A stretch of 64,000 nt of DNA from Candidatus Dormiibacterota bacterium (GTDB lineage Bacteria; Chloroflexota; Dormibacteria; Dormibacterales; Dormibacteraceae), in the NCBI GenBank assembly GCA_955652705.1, contig CATPBK010000061.1, forward strand, positions 16,809 to 80,808, in the 5' to 3' direction. Of the stretch, positions 20,303-29,828 are shown piece by piece. Position 1 is the first letter of the stretch. Every line of letters begins with the position of its first letter. A program made the translations under genes and the position numbers. The notes below the pieces were generated by a model, which saw only the letters and a list, made by a program, of their open reading frames with translations, did no database searches and had not been told where the DNA came from.

Positions 20303-23073
20303 CAGGCGCCCGAGGCGGCGGCGCTGACCTCGTTGAAGGACTGGTAATACTCGACCCGCTGGGAAGCCAGAACGGCAACGTCGGAGTTCACGACGACCGG
20401 TCCCCCGAAGCCGGTGGCGCAGGTGAAATAGGCCCCCGCACCGGGCGCGACCGCTGCGGTTTGCGGTGAGCAGCCGGGGATGGCGATCGTGAGGTTTGCG
20501 GTGGTGCCCTGCGGATTGACAACGTGGACGTTGTCGGCGACGAAGCCCGGGCCGCTGGTCCGGTCGAACCAGGTCAGGAAAAGCGTGCTGGCTGCAGCGC
20601 TCGCCGGGACCGCAGCGATCTCGTTGAATGTCTGGTAATACTCGACGCGCTGGGAGGCCAGCACCGGCTGGTCGGCCGACACTTTGACCGGTCCGCCGAA
20701 TCCGTTTGCGCAGCTGAAGTAGCTCTGTCCACCCGCCGCGATCGCGGCCGTCTGGGGGCCGCAGCCGGGAATGCTGACGGTCGCCTGAGCCGCGGAAGAG
20801 CCCGGATTGACCACGTGGATGTTGTCGGCGACGAAGCCCGGGCTCGAGGTGCGGTCGTACCAGCTGAAGTAGGCGAGCGTGCTTGCCGCTGCGGCCGGCA
20901 GCGCGCGCGTCTCGTTGAACGATTGGTGGTACTCAACGCGCTGGGAGGCGATCACCGGATTGCCGGTGGCGCGGACGGTCACCGGGCCGCCGAATCCGGT
21001 CGGGCAGGAGAAGTACTGTTCGGACCCGGCGACGAGAGATCCGCTGAGGCTGCAGCCCGGAAAGCCCGGGATCGTGACGGTCACGCTCGTGTTGCTCGGA
21101 CCGGGATTGATGACGTGGATGTTGTCGGCGACGAAGCCCGGATCGCTGAAGTGGTCATACCACGGGAAGTAGAGGGTGTTGCCGGCCAAGCCCACAGAGC
21201 TGGCCGGGGTCTCGTTGAACGACTGGTAATAGAGGACACGCTGGGAGGCGATCACAGCCGGCCCGGAGGCGACAGTCACGTCGACCGGCCCGCCGATCAA
21301 TCCCTGGCCAAGGCCGATGTGGGTTTCCTGTCGCGGAGAGAGGGAGAACCGATAGAGAGAGCCTCCCAGACGAACGCATCCGGAGCTTGCCGTCGACCCG
21401 GGATTCACGAGATGGACGTTGTCGACAAGCATGCCCGCGCTGGCCGTGTCGTACCAGCTGAAATTCGAGCTCTGGACTGACTGAGCGGCAGTTATCGCGT
21501 CGCTCGGCGCGGAGGCGACGCCATTGCCGTACTGGTTGACTCCCTGCACGGTGAGCGAGTAGCTCGCGCCGGGCGTGAGGCCGCCGATCGTGGCGAAGGT
21601 CGTCGAGCCGGGCACCGACACGCTCGCGCCGCCAGGGGACGCCGTAACTGTGTAGCTGGAGACGCCGGCCGAGCTCGGACTCGGTGACCAGCTGATCGAG
21701 GCGGAGCTGGCCCCGGCGCAGACGACCAAGGAAGCCGGAGCGCCCGGTATCAGGCTGAAATGCGTGGCCAGAGTGCTCCAGAGCTCGGAGGCCGCGCCCC
21801 CATAGTCGAGCGTGAAAAGCCCGACGCCGCGCAGGTTGTCACGGTTCACGAGGTCGTACTTGGCACCGAGCGAGCCGGTGTCGTCCCAGTACATCTGCTC
21901 GAGGCAGGCGGGATGCCCGGAGTTCCAGGTCGACCAGGGACTCACGCCGTCGTAGCCGTCCCGATGGGAGGCGAAGTTGGTGTTGTCAGGATCGGTCGCC
22001 ATGGAGATGCCGCCGCGGTAGGTCAGGGTCCAGAGGCCGCCCGATGGGTACTGGTTGGGAGCCGTCGAATTGACGCAAGCACCACGGTTGTAATAAGGCA
22101 GCCCGAGGATGACCTTGCTCGAGGGGACAGCGGTTGAGTACTCGCCGGCGGTGCGCGTGTCGTTGTAGGTGTACGCGGAGAGAGGCGAGACCGGGTTCAA
22201 GCAGTAGCGGCTGCAGTACGTCGGCGGCCCCGAGTAGTTGGACCAGTCGCTGTCATAAGCCATCACGAAGAAGGAATCGACCGACTTCGCGAGCTCGACG
22301 ACGTCGAAAAAGTTGTACGGATCGGCCGCGGACGCCGCGTAGCTGTCGATTGAGAGATAGGACGATGCCGGCATCGCCGCGCGCAGGCTCTGCGCGAACG
22401 ACGTGAGACCGTGGCGCGCCCAGCTCGGGTCGGAGGTTCCGCAGCTGCCGTTCAGTCCCTCGTAGTCGATGTTGATGCCGTCGAGCCCGTGCGCGTTCAT
22501 CTGCTGGACCGACTGCGAGATCGTCGAACTCGTGTGGTTCAAGCCGGTGCACATCTGAGGCGTACCCGCGCTGAAATCGAAGAGCTGGATCGTCATCACC
22601 ACTCGGGTTCCGTGCCCGTGGGCGGCTGACACGAAGGAGGACATGGTTCCCGAGTTGAGTACAGCCCAGCCGGTGTCAGACGTGACCAGGTTGCCATCGC
22701 CGCTGTTGACGTGAACTCCGAAGTAGGCGACTGTCGAAAGCAGGTCGAGGTTCCAAGTCGTGTAGCCGACCGCCGAGCTTCCCAGGTTGCCCGCGTTGAC
22801 GAAGCCGAACACCTCGCGCTTGGGACCTCCCGCGGACGGGCTGACCGCGTTCGGCCTGGCCGCCAGCGGAGCCGGCTTGGTAAACGCAGATCCGGACGCT
22901 GCCGGCGGTGGCTGCGCCGAGTCCGCCGCCGCCTGCTGATTGATCCATGGGTGGACCAGGTCGTGGGGAGGCAGAGTCGACGTCGCGGCCGCGGTTGGCG
23001 TGATGGTGACGAATCCGGTCACCACGGCGGCGGCGACAGCAGCAGCTAGATGGCGGGGAGCATGCAAGGGCAT
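20302..23073 (-). CDS. secreted GH18-family protein with FnIII and four C-terminal repeats
   Basis: 923 residues, exported by a signal peptide (about 1-30). Residues ~85-440 form a GH18 barrel; GLDGINIDYEG contains the DxxDxDxE catalytic pattern, so chitinase or a related glycosidase is likely. A fibronectin III domain follows, then four tandem repeats of about 100 residues, each with a WYD opening, DNxHxVNPG and ASQRVxYYQSFNE. The repeats are also similar at DNA level (20302-21480), suggesting recent duplication. Convergent with the SHOCT gene. A TTGACT/TAGAGT promoter lies upstream. Confidence 0.88.
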   Translation of the reverse strand: MPLHAPRHLAAAVAAAVVTGFVTITPTAAATSTLPPHDLVHPWINQQAAADSAQPPPAASGSAFTKPAPLAARPNAVSPSAGGPKREVFGFVNAGNLGSSAVGYTTWNLDLLSTVAYFGVHVNSGDGNLVTSDTGWAVLNSGTMSSFVSAAHGHGTRVVMTIQLFDFSAGTPQMCTGLNHTSSTISQSVQQMNAHGLDGINIDYEGLNGSCGTSDPSWARHGLTSFAQSLRAAMPASSYLSIDSYAASAADPYNFFDVVELAKSVDSFFVMAYDSDWSNYSGPPTYCSRYCLNPVSPLSAYTYNDTRTAGEYSTAVPSSKVILGLPYYNRGACVNSTAPNQYPSGGLWTLTYRGGISMATDPDNTNFASHRDGYDGVSPWSTWNSGHPACLEQMYWDDTGSLGAKYDLVNRDNLRGVGLFTLDYGGAASELWSTLATHFSLIPGAPASLVVCAGASSASISWSPSPSSAGVSSYTVTASPGGASVSVPGSTTFATIGGLTPGASYSLTVQGVNQYGNGVASAPSDAITAAQSVQSSNFSWYDTASAGMLVDNVHLVNPGSTASSGCVRLGGSLYRFSLSPRQETHIGLGQGLIGGPVDVTVASGPAVIASQRVLYYQSFNETPASSVGLAGNTLYFPWYDHFSDPGFVADNIHVINPGPSNTSVTVTIPGFPGCSLSGSLVAGSEQYFSCPTGFGGPVTVRATGNPVIASQRVEYHQSFNETRALPAAAASTLAYFSWYDRTSSPGFVADNIHVVNPGSSAAQATVSIPGCGPQTAAIAAGGQSYFSCANGFGGPVKVSADQPVLASQRVEYYQTFNEIAAVPASAAASTLFLTWFDRTSGPGFVADNVHVVNPQGTTANLTIAIPGCSPQTAAVAPGAGAYFTCATGFGGPVVVNSDVAVLASQRVEYYQSFNEVSAAASGA

Positions 23074-23096
23074 TGCAGGGAAGTGACGGTGGCGGA

Positions 23097-23126
23097 ACTC
23101 TAGCCTTGCCCGACTGGGCTAGTCAA
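23097..23126 (-). promoter_or_regulatory. sigma-70-like promoter of the GH18 gene
   Basis: On the minus strand TTGACT (23126-23121) and TAGAGT (23102-23097) are 18 bp apart, placing the start about 16 nt before ATG 23073. A CTAGCC/GGCTAG inverted repeat overlaps the spacer and could be an operator or an upstream terminator. Confidence 0.7.
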
Positions 23127-23156
23127 GTTGATGGGCACCGTTTCGCCCACCAAAAC

Positions 23157-24914
23157 TCAAGCCGCCAGCCACCAATCCGCTGCGTTCCAGGCGTCGGTGG
23201 AGTGGGTCGGATCCGGCGCGAAGTTGTGCAGCTTGAAGGGCCGCTGGATCACTCGTGGCCACTGCAGAAGCGGGATCGTGCAGTGCTCCGCCAGCCATTC
23301 GCGCTGCGCCGCCAGGTAGGCCGTCCGCCGCTTCGCGAAGTCGAGCGTCGCCGCCCCGGCCCGGAAGTCCGCATCCAGCTGGGCCGACCCGCAACGGTTC
23401 CAGTTCTGGCCGTCGGGAGTGGCGGCGCTCGGCACCTGGTCGCTCTGCGCGAAGGGCGCCCAGGCGGCCGGATCGGCCTCCCAGGTGTTCGAATACAGGC
23501 TCATGTCAAAGGCGCCAGTCGCGTTGGCGCCGTGCCCCAGAAAGGGAGCCAGGAACAGGCTCCGGTTGAGGCAGGTGGGCCGGACCGACGCCCCGAGCTC
23601 CTGCCAGCGCGCCTGGAGCAGCTCCTGCTCCTTCTGGTGCACCGCGTTCCCACAGGGGACCAGCAGGCTGAAGTCGAGACGTCGCCCGGCCTTGCTGCGG
23701 ATGCCGTCGACGCCCGCCTTCCAGCCGTCGTCCTCCAGCGTCTGCCGCGCCGCCCCGAGATCGGAGCCCGGGGCGGCGAGGGTACGGTCCGTATAGGCGA
23801 CAAGGCTCGTCGGGTAGATGCCTGGCGGCGCCTCGGCGACGCCACTGAAAGCCGCCTTGTCGAGCGCCTGGCGGTCGGCGCCCAGGCTGAGCGCGTCCAG
23901 CACCCTGGCATCGCCCACCCACGGCGGTGCCCGACCGGTCTGAGCGTTGGTGGCGTGATTGGGGTTCAAGAACTCGGTCTGGAGACTGGGAGCGATGATC
24001 GTCGTGGAGTCGGTCAGCTTCTGGAGCACAGGGATGTCGTCCGATGCCAGGTGGAAGCCGACGTCCGCTTCACCCGACGTGAGCCCCGCCAGCAGCTCCG
24101 GCTTGCCGCCGTAGGTGCGGTAGACGAGCTGGTCCAGGTAAGCGCCATGGTCGCGGCCGGCCGCGTAGCGCGGGTTGGCGACCAGCGTCAGCAGCTGATC
24201 CTTCACGGTGTTCTTGAAGGCGAAGGGACCGGACACCACGTCGGGCGCGTGGAAGTAGGTATCGGAGCCCCAGGACGAGAGCGGCACCGCGCTCAGCCGG
24301 TGTCGAGGCAGGAGCCTGGCGCGCGGGCCCAGCAGCAGGTACGCCGGGTAGAGGCCGCTCGCGGTCGCGACTGGCAGACCGCAGGCGCCGGCGCCCCGCG
24401 GCCCGAACCGCCAGACCACTTCGGTGTCGGACCGCCTTTCCATCCCGACGATGTGGTCCCAGCCGGCCGTTGAAACGGGCAGGTCGCCTGCGCAGATCGA
24501 CTGCCAGGTGAAGATGACGTCGTCGACGGTCAAAGGCTGGCCGTCGCTCCATTCCAGCCCCGGCTTCAGGTGCAGGTCGATGCTCATCGTGGTCCCATCC
24601 GCGCCGGCCTTGACGTCGCCGTTCTCCCGGCTGGGCACGCGGGCGACCAGGTCCGGGTAGGGCGTCAGTTTGGGATCGAGGTTCCAGAGCGGCGCGAACA
24701 GCAGCGCCGCGACGCGGAGGTCGTTTTCGGTGGGAGCTGTAAGTGGATTCAGGGTGTCCGGCACCTCCCAGTCCGCCAGCACCAAAGTGCCGCCTTTGTG
24801 CGCCGCGGCGTCTGGGTGATAGGTGGAGGCCGGAGGCGTGGCCTGCGGCGGCCCGGCGCTGGGCTGACAGGCGATGAGCAGCGCCGCCAACGCCACCATG
24901 GAAGCCCGGCGCAT
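23157..24914 (-). CDS. peptide ABC transporter substrate-binding lipoprotein
   Basis: 585-residue family-5 solute-binding protein. The signal ends in the lipobox LLIAC, so it is anchored outside the membrane. [38 protein letters not shown] and the C-terminal [16 protein letters not shown] are typical of oligopeptide-binding proteins. No permease or ATPase genes adjoin it, so it is an orphan here. Divergent from pdxS across 47 bp. Confidence 0.9.
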   Translation of the reverse strand: MRRASMVALAALLIACQPSAGPPQATPPASTYHPDAAAHKGGTLVLADWEVPDTLNPLTAPTENDLRVAALLFAPLWNLDPKLTPYPDLVARVPSRENGDVKAGADGTTMSIDLHLKPGLEWSDGQPLTVDDVIFTWQSICAGDLPVSTAGWDHIVGMERRSDTEVVWRFGPRGAGACGLPVATASGLYPAYLLLGPRARLLPRHRLSAVPLSSWGSDTYFHAPDVVSGPFAFKNTVKDQLLTLVANPRYAAGRDHGAYLDQLVYRTYGGKPELLAGLTSGEADVGFHLASDDIPVLQKLTDSTTIIAPSLQTEFLNPNHATNAQTGRAPPWVGDARVLDALSLGADRQALDKAAFSGVAEAPPGIYPTSLVAYTDRTLAAPGSDLGAARQTLEDDGWKAGVDGIRSKAGRRLDFSLLVPCGNAVHQKEQELLQARWQELGASVRPTCLNRSLFLAPFLGHGANATGAFDMSLYSNTWEADPAAWAPFAQSDQVPSAATPDGQNWNRCGSAQLDADFRAGAATLDFAKRRTAYLAAQREWLAEHCTIPLLQWPRVIQRPFKLHNFAPDPTHSTDAWNAADWWLAA

Positions 24915-24944
24915 GCGCGTACAGGCTACGCAAACTCCCGAGGG

Positions 24945-24950
24945 TAGAAT
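24945..24950 (+). promoter_or_regulatory. -10 box of pdxS (TAGAAT)
   Basis: GGGTAGAATTCAGAGG precedes ATG 24962 by only 11 nt, implying a leaderless or very short-leader transcript. Matches the boxes before ispH and the GH18 gene. Confidence 0.55.
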
Positions 24951-24961
24951 TCAGAGGCGTC

Positions 24962-25867
24962 ATGGCGGAACGGAACGGCGGCGGCGCCCAGAAGGGCACT
25001 TTCAAGGTCAAGGCCGGCCTGGCCGAGATGCTGAAAGGCGGCGTCATCATGGACGTCGTCACGCCCGAGCACGCCCGGCTCGCGCAGGACGCCGGCGCCT
25101 GCGCGGTGATGGCGCTGGAGCGGGTGCCGGCCGACATCCGCAAGGAGGGCGGCGTCGCCCGGATGAGCGACCCGGGCCTGATCAAGTCGATCGAGGCCGC
25201 GGTCACCATCCCGGTCATGGCCAAGTGCCGGATCGGCCACTTCGTCGAGGCCAGAGTGCTGGAGGCGCTCGGTGTCGACTACATCGACGAGTCCGAGGTC
25301 CTGACGCCCGCCGACGAGGAGAACCACATCGACAAGTGGCCGTTCACGGTCCCCTTCGTCTGTGGCTGCCGGGACCTGGGCGAAGCGCTCCGGCGCATCG
25401 CCGAGGGCGCCGCCATGATCCGGACCAAGGGCGAGGCCGGGACCGGCAACGTGGTCGAGGCGGTGCGTCACGCGCGCGCCGTCAACGCCGGCATCCGCAA
25501 GCTCCAGGGCCTGAACCGCGCCGAGCTGGTGCAGGAGGCCAAGCGCATCGGAGCGCCGGTCGAGCTGCTCGAGGAATGCCAGAGACTGTGCCGTCTACCG
25601 GTCGTCAACTTCGCCGCCGGCGGCATCGCGACCCCGGCCGACGCGGCGCTGATGATGCAGCTGGGAGTCGACGGCGTCTTCGTGGGGTCGGGGATCTTCA
25701 AGTCGGAGGACCCCCTCCGGCGAGCCAAGGCGATCGTCGCGGCGACCACCTACCACGACCGGCCCGACATCATCGCCGAGGCCAGCGAGGGTCTCGGCGA
25801 GGCGATGCGTGGGCTCGAGATCCCGGCCCTCTCGGAAGACCAACTTCTCGCCCAAAGAGGCTGGTAG
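24962..25867 (+). CDS. pdxS: pyridoxal 5'-phosphate synthase subunit
   Basis: Synthase half of the PdxST complex, making PLP from ribose 5-phosphate, glyceraldehyde 3-phosphate and ammonia. 301 residues; [45 protein letters not shown] and [19 protein letters not shown] are near-invariant family segments. Its partner pdxT follows after 205 bp, an unusually long gap that holds a fragment of the pdxT start and hairpins. Confidence 0.98.
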   Translation: MAERNGGGAQKGTFKVKAGLAEMLKGGVIMDVVTPEHARLAQDAGACAVMALERVPADIRKEGGVARMSDPGLIKSIEAAVTIPVMAKCRIGHFVEARVLEALGVDYIDESEVLTPADEENHIDKWPFTVPFVCGCRDLGEALRRIAEGAAMIRTKGEAGTGNVVEAVRHARAVNAGIRKLQGLNRAELVQEAKRIGAPVELLEECQRLCRLPVVNFAAGGIATPADAALMMQLGVDGVFVGSGIFKSEDPLRRAKAIVAATTYHDRPDIIAEASEGLGEAMRGLEIPALSEDQLLAQRGW

Positions 25868-25913
25868 CCAGCAACGGCCGCAAGCCGCTCATAGGGGTCA
25901 TCGCGCTTGGCGC
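25868..25913 (+). repeat. partial duplicate of the pdxT 5' end
   Basis: Right after the pdxS stop the sequence reads [16 protein letters not shown] in one frame, matching ASNGTRPLIGVLALQGA at the real pdxT start. The DNA shares GCCGCTCATAGGGGTC at 25884-25899 and 26096-26111, 212 bp apart. It is a non-functional leader fragment left by a local duplication or insertion. Confidence 0.8.
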
Positions 25914-25978
25914 CTCCGGCGAGCCCTCGACCGCCATTCACCAGGGGTCGCTGACATTGGGTACGCCGCTCGTGTGGA

Positions 25979-26046
25979 GTGGCCCGGCAAAGCCGTGCCA
26001 CATCGGCCCGCCTCCGGCTTCGATCCGAAATCAGCGATTTCGGATC
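25979..26046 (+). promoter_or_regulatory. two hairpins between pdxS and pdxT
   Basis: GTGGC-CC-GGC pairs with GCC-GT-GCCAC (25979-26001), and GATCCGAAATC (26022-26032) pairs perfectly with GATTTCGGATC (26036-26046) over a 3-nt loop. The second hairpin ends 26 nt before ATG 26073. No T-run, so processing or attenuation is as likely as termination. Confidence 0.6.
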
Positions 26047-26072
26047 GGGAAAGAGGTAGAGCTGCTTCTCAA

Positions 26073-26675
26073 ATGAGTGCGTCGAACGGAACCAGGCCGC
26101 TCATAGGGGTCCTGGCGCTCCAGGGCGCTTTTGCGGAGCACGAGCGTGCGCTGGAGGCGGCCGGCGCTCGCACCCGCTTGGTACGCCTGAGGGAGGACCT
26201 GGATGAGCTCGACGGCCTCGTCATCCCGGGTGGCGAGAGCACCACGATGACGATGCTGATGCAGCGGATGGGCCTTTATGACTCCGTTCGCGAGGCGGTT
26301 CGGGGCGGCCTGCCCACTCTCGGCACCTGCGCCGGGATGATCATCCTGGCCGAGCGGATCACCGACGGCCTGCCGGACCAGCCCGGATTCGGCATCCTCG
26401 ACATCGCCGTCCGCCGCAACGGCTACGGCCGCCAGGTCGACAGCTTCGAGGCGGATCTCGACCTGACCGGTGACGAGAGGCCGTTCCCGGGAGTGTTCAT
26501 CCGGGCGCCGATCGTCGAGGACACCGGCTCGACCGAGGTCATCGTCAGACGCGACGGCGAGCCGGTCGGGGTCCGCCAGGGCTCTGTCATGGCGCTCGCC
26601 TTCCACCCGGAGCTGAGCGGCGACCTCCGCCTCCACGAAGAGTTCGTGCGCCTGGTGAGGAAGGGAAACAACTGA
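26073..26675 (+). CDS. pdxT: PLP synthase glutaminase subunit
   Basis: Class I glutamine amidotransferase feeding ammonia to PdxS. 200 residues from ATG 26073: GVLALQGAFAEHERAL, IPGGESTTM, the nucleophile in GTCAGMIILA and the His-Glu pair in FHPELSGD are complete. ATG 26073 is chosen because the family begins a few residues before IGVLALQG. Confidence 0.97.
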   Translation: MSASNGTRPLIGVLALQGAFAEHERALEAAGARTRLVRLREDLDELDGLVIPGGESTTMTMLMQRMGLYDSVREAVRGGLPTLGTCAGMIILAERITDGLPDQPGFGILDIAVRRNGYGRQVDSFEADLDLTGDERPFPGVFIRAPIVEDTGSTEVIVRRDGEPVGVRQGSVMALAFHPELSGDLRLHEEFVRLVRKGNN

Positions 26676-27658
26676 TGGGCGGCGTCCGGGCGGCCAGCGT
26701 CCGCGACCTGGCTCGTATCGAAGAGATCCAGCGCGAGGGCGGCGGCGAGCTTTCGGAGACTGCCGCCCGGGGCCCCGTCCGCCTCTGGTCTCTGCTTAGC
26801 CAGACCATCTCCTCGATCCTGCCTGCCATGTACAACGACACGCTTCTCTACGTGGCCGAAGAGCAGGGTGAGGTGATCGGGTTCATCCAGGCCGCCAACC
26901 GGCCGGCCGGGGTCGGCCTGGCGGGCGCGACTACGCTCCAGGTGCTGAACCTGTGCGTCGATCCTCGGTACGCGACCGAAGAGGTCGGCCTCGCCCTCAT
27001 CGAGCACCTCTCCAATCAGGCGCTCCAGCGCGGCGTGCACAGGCTTTTCGTGCGCCTGCCCTTGGAGGATCGCCTGACCCGCGTCTTCAGGATGCAGGGC
27101 TTCCGCCAGTACGCGATCGAGTACGTCCTCTACAACGAGTCGGCGACAGCCACCAAGGCGCCCGAGCCGGTCGGGCTACGCCCCGAAAAGCGCGGCGACT
27201 TCGCGCGGCTCTACCAGCTGTATCGCAAGGTCACACCGCCGGGCGTGGCGCAGGTCGAGGCGCCTACCTCCAGGGAGTGGAAGGCATTGCGGGCCGAGTG
27301 GTTCAGCCACGGCACCGTTCGTGGCCAGACCGACCAGCAGTTCGTGGTGGACCGCGTCGAGCTGGTGGGCTGGATGCGGGTCCAGCGGAGCTCCTCGACC
27401 AGGCCCCACTCGCTGTCCTTCATGGCCCTGCCGGAGGAGCCCCTGCCGCACGAGATGGTCGACTACTCGCTTTCCCTGCTTGGCAGCCGGCCGGGGACGG
27501 TCTGGTCAAGCCTCCGTCACTATGATTCCCACATGATCGAGGCCCTTCGAGCGCGGGGTTTCAGCACTCTCGTCACGCAGTCGCTGATGATGCGAGAGCT
27601 GGCTTTGCGCGCTCCCGTCAAGGAGAAGGCGAAGGGCCTGGTCCCCTCTTTCGGTTGA
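26675..27658 (+). CDS. GNAT-family acetyltransferase-like protein
   Basis: 327 residues. The N-terminal half has GNAT features: VRAASVRDLARIEEIQ opening, LLYVAEEQGEVIGFIQ strand, and LNLCVDPRY before the acetyl-CoA helix. The second half (from GLRPEKRGDFARLYQLY) looks like another degenerate acetyltransferase fold. ATG overlaps the pdxT stop by one base. Substrate unknown. Its stop overlaps the next gene as TTGA. Confidence 0.75.
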   Translation: MGGVRAASVRDLARIEEIQREGGGELSETAARGPVRLWSLLSQTISSILPAMYNDTLLYVAEEQGEVIGFIQAANRPAGVGLAGATTLQVLNLCVDPRYATEEVGLALIEHLSNQALQRGVHRLFVRLPLEDRLTRVFRMQGFRQYAIEYVLYNESATATKAPEPVGLRPEKRGDFARLYQLYRKVTPPGVAQVEAPTSREWKALRAEWFSHGTVRGQTDQQFVVDRVELVGWMRVQRSSSTRPHSLSFMALPEEPLPHEMVDYSLSLLGSRPGTVWSSLRHYDSHMIEALRARGFSTLVTQSLMMRELALRAPVKEKAKGLVPSFG

Positions 27659-29205
27659 TGGAGGAAGCCCTGGACCGGCAGCCGGCTGGCTGGGATCCCG
27701 AGATCGAACTGCTCGCCCAAACGCTGCCGCCCCACCTCTACCAGGCCGTCCACGAGCGCATCGATCCCGACCAGCTGCTGGAGATCGTGCTCGATCTCGG
27801 CCGGGAGTCGGAGGCGCGCGTGCCTGGCCGCGAGGTGCTCTTGAGCGACCAGTCGGTGACAGCCTCCGACCTCGACTACGTGGCCAACCGAGTGGGGCAG
27901 TTTGGTGACGACAACCGGGCCGGCATCGAGCGCACGCTTCATCGCGTCTCCGCCATCCGAAACCGGACCGGCCGGATCGTCGGCCTGACCTGCCGGGTAG
28001 GCCGTGCCGTGGGCGGGACGGCCGACATCATCAGGGACATAGCGCTCGCGGGCCAGAGCATCCTGCTGCTGGGCCGGCCGGGGATCGGCAAGACCACGAT
28101 CCTGCGCGAGTGCGCGCGGCTGCTAGCCGACGAGCAGCGCAAGCGCGTCGTCATCGTCGATACCTCGAACGAGATCGGCGGCGACGGCGACATCCCGCAC
28201 CCTGGCATCGGCCGCGCCCGCCGGATGCAGGTCCGCACGCCGCTCCTCCAGCACTCGGTGATGATCGAAGCTGTCGAGAACCACATGCCGGAGGTGATCG
28301 TCATCGACGAGATCGGCACCGAGCTCGAGGCCGTGGCCGCCCGCACCATCGCCGAGCGCGGCGTGCAGCTGATCGCGACAGCGCACGGCCAGACGCTCGA
28401 GAACCTGATGGTGAACCCGACCCTGAACGACCTTCTCGGTGGCATCCAGAGCGTGACCCTGTCCGACGAGGAGGCGCGCCGGCGGGGCACTCAGAAATCG
28501 GTGCTCGAGCGCAAGGCGCCGCCCACCTTCGACGTCCTGGTCGAGATCCAGGACCGGGACCGGGTGGCCATCCACCTGCCGCTCGCCGACGTTGTCGACG
28601 CGGCGCTGCGTGGCGATGTGCCGACGCCCCGGATCCGGCTACGCACGCGGGAGGGGCGCGTGCTCTCCAACGTGGAGGAGGACCGCCAGGACGCGCCGCC
28701 GGCCGGGCTCCGGGCGGCCGGGGCGCCGTCGGGCAAGCGGCCCCGCGCGATCTTTGCCTACGGGGTCAGCCGCCAGTACATCGAGCAGTCTGTGCGCGAC
28801 CTCGCCATCCCCGTCCGCGTCCTCGGCAACCCGGACGGTGCGGACCTGGTGCTGACGCTGAAGAACTACTACCGGCGCCGGCCGGACAGCATCCGCCACG
28901 CGGAGACCTCCGGCGTGCCCATCGCGATCTTGAAAAGCAACACCGTCTCCCAGGTCAGAGAGGCACTGGCCCAGCTCTATGCCGGCGAGGGCGCTGACGA
29001 CGCGACCGCGCAGGCGCTCGACGAGGCTCAGGCCGCCGTGCGGAGGGTCAAGTCGACGCTCCAGCCGGCCGAGATCTCGCCCCAGAACGCCTACGTGCGC
29101 CGGCTCCAGCACAAGCTGGTCGACGAGCAGGGCGGCGTCGAGGCCAAGAGCACGGGGAAGGAGCCGCAGCGGCGGCTGCGCATCTACATGCCCGGCACGG
29201 AGTGA
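27655..29205 (+). CDS. Ycf45-type AAA ATPase with R3H-like domain
   Basis: 516 residues related to the SpoIIIAA/Ycf45 group. The ATPase has Walker A GRPGIGKTT (about 141-149), Walker B VIVIDEIGTE and sensor LIATAHG; the C-terminus AYVRRLQHKL is an R3H-type nucleic-acid-binding motif. Roles in this family are poorly known. TTG 27655 in a TTGA overlap, or ATG 27658 next to it, are equally possible. It is coupled to tmk by GTGA. Confidence 0.88.
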   Translation: MMEEALDRQPAGWDPEIELLAQTLPPHLYQAVHERIDPDQLLEIVLDLGRESEARVPGREVLLSDQSVTASDLDYVANRVGQFGDDNRAGIERTLHRVSAIRNRTGRIVGLTCRVGRAVGGTADIIRDIALAGQSILLLGRPGIGKTTILRECARLLADEQRKRVVIVDTSNEIGGDGDIPHPGIGRARRMQVRTPLLQHSVMIEAVENHMPEVIVIDEIGTELEAVAARTIAERGVQLIATAHGQTLENLMVNPTLNDLLGGIQSVTLSDEEARRRGTQKSVLERKAPPTFDVLVEIQDRDRVAIHLPLADVVDAALRGDVPTPRIRLRTREGRVLSNVEEDRQDAPPAGLRAAGAPSGKRPRAIFAYGVSRQYIEQSVRDLAIPVRVLGNPDGADLVLTLKNYYRRRPDSIRHAETSGVPIAILKSNTVSQVREALAQLYAGEGADDATAQALDEAQAAVRRVKSTLQPAEISPQNAYVRRLQHKLVDEQGGVEAKSTGKEPQRRLRIYMPGTE

Positions 29206-29828
29206 GTCGCCTGCGATCTCGCGGGACCTTCATCACCTTCGAGGGGCCGGACGGCGCCGGCAAGTCGACGCAGGTGAAGATGCTCGCCGAGGCGCTGGCG
29301 GAGCAAAGACCGCTGGTGCTCCGCGAACCGGGCGGCACCGAGCTCGGTGAGCGGATCCGCGAGATTCTTCTCCATCAGCCCGAAGGCATGAGCGCAGAGG
29401 CGGAGATGCACCTTTTCATGGCGGCCCGCGCCGAGCTCTTGCGGACGCGGATCGAGCCGGCGCTGGCCGCGGGCCGGATCGTGATCGACGACCGCTACCA
29501 GGACTCCACGCTCGCCTATCAGGGCGGCGGCCGGGGCGCGCCGGTGGAATGGCCGCCGACCTTCCCCAAGCCCGACCTGACCGTGCTGCTCGTCCTCCCG
29601 CCGGATGTCGGCCTGGACCGGATCCGGTCGGGAGGCAAAGGTCTGGATCGTCTCGACGCCGAACCGCTCGACTTTCATCGTGCGGTGGCGGCGGCGTACG
29701 ATCGGTTGGCGGCGGCCGAGCCGGACCGGTTCCTTCGTCTGGATGCGCGAGGAGCACCGGAGGAAATTCACGCGCAGGTGCTCGGTAGGGTCAGGAGCCT
29801 CCTGGCTCAAAGCGAGGTGCGGGCATAA
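29202..29828 (+). CDS. tmk: thymidylate kinase
   Basis: Phosphorylates dTMP to dTDP. 208 residues: P-loop FEGPDGAGKST, the DR(Y/X) motif in IDDRYQDSTLAYQGGGRG, and the LID region are present. GTG 29202 overlaps the preceding stop. Order tmk then darA then (normally) holB is seen in other bacteria; here holB is 17 kb away. Confidence 0.97.
   Translation: MSRLRSRGTFITFEGPDGAGKSTQVKMLAEALAEQRPLVLREPGGTELGERIREILLHQPEGMSAEAEMHLFMAARAELLRTRIEPALAAGRIVIDDRYQDSTLAYQGGGRGAPVEWPPTFPKPDLTVLLVLPPDVGLDRIRSGGKGLDRLDAEPLDFHRAVAAAYDRLAAAEPDRFLRLDARGAPEEIHAQVLGRVRSLLAQSEVRA
29815..29817 (+). promoter_or_regulatory. ribosome binding site supporting ATA start at 29825
   Basis: AGG in GAGGTG, with 7 nt to ATA 29825. 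The spacing fits initiation at ATA, where the family Met would be. Confidence 0.45.
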
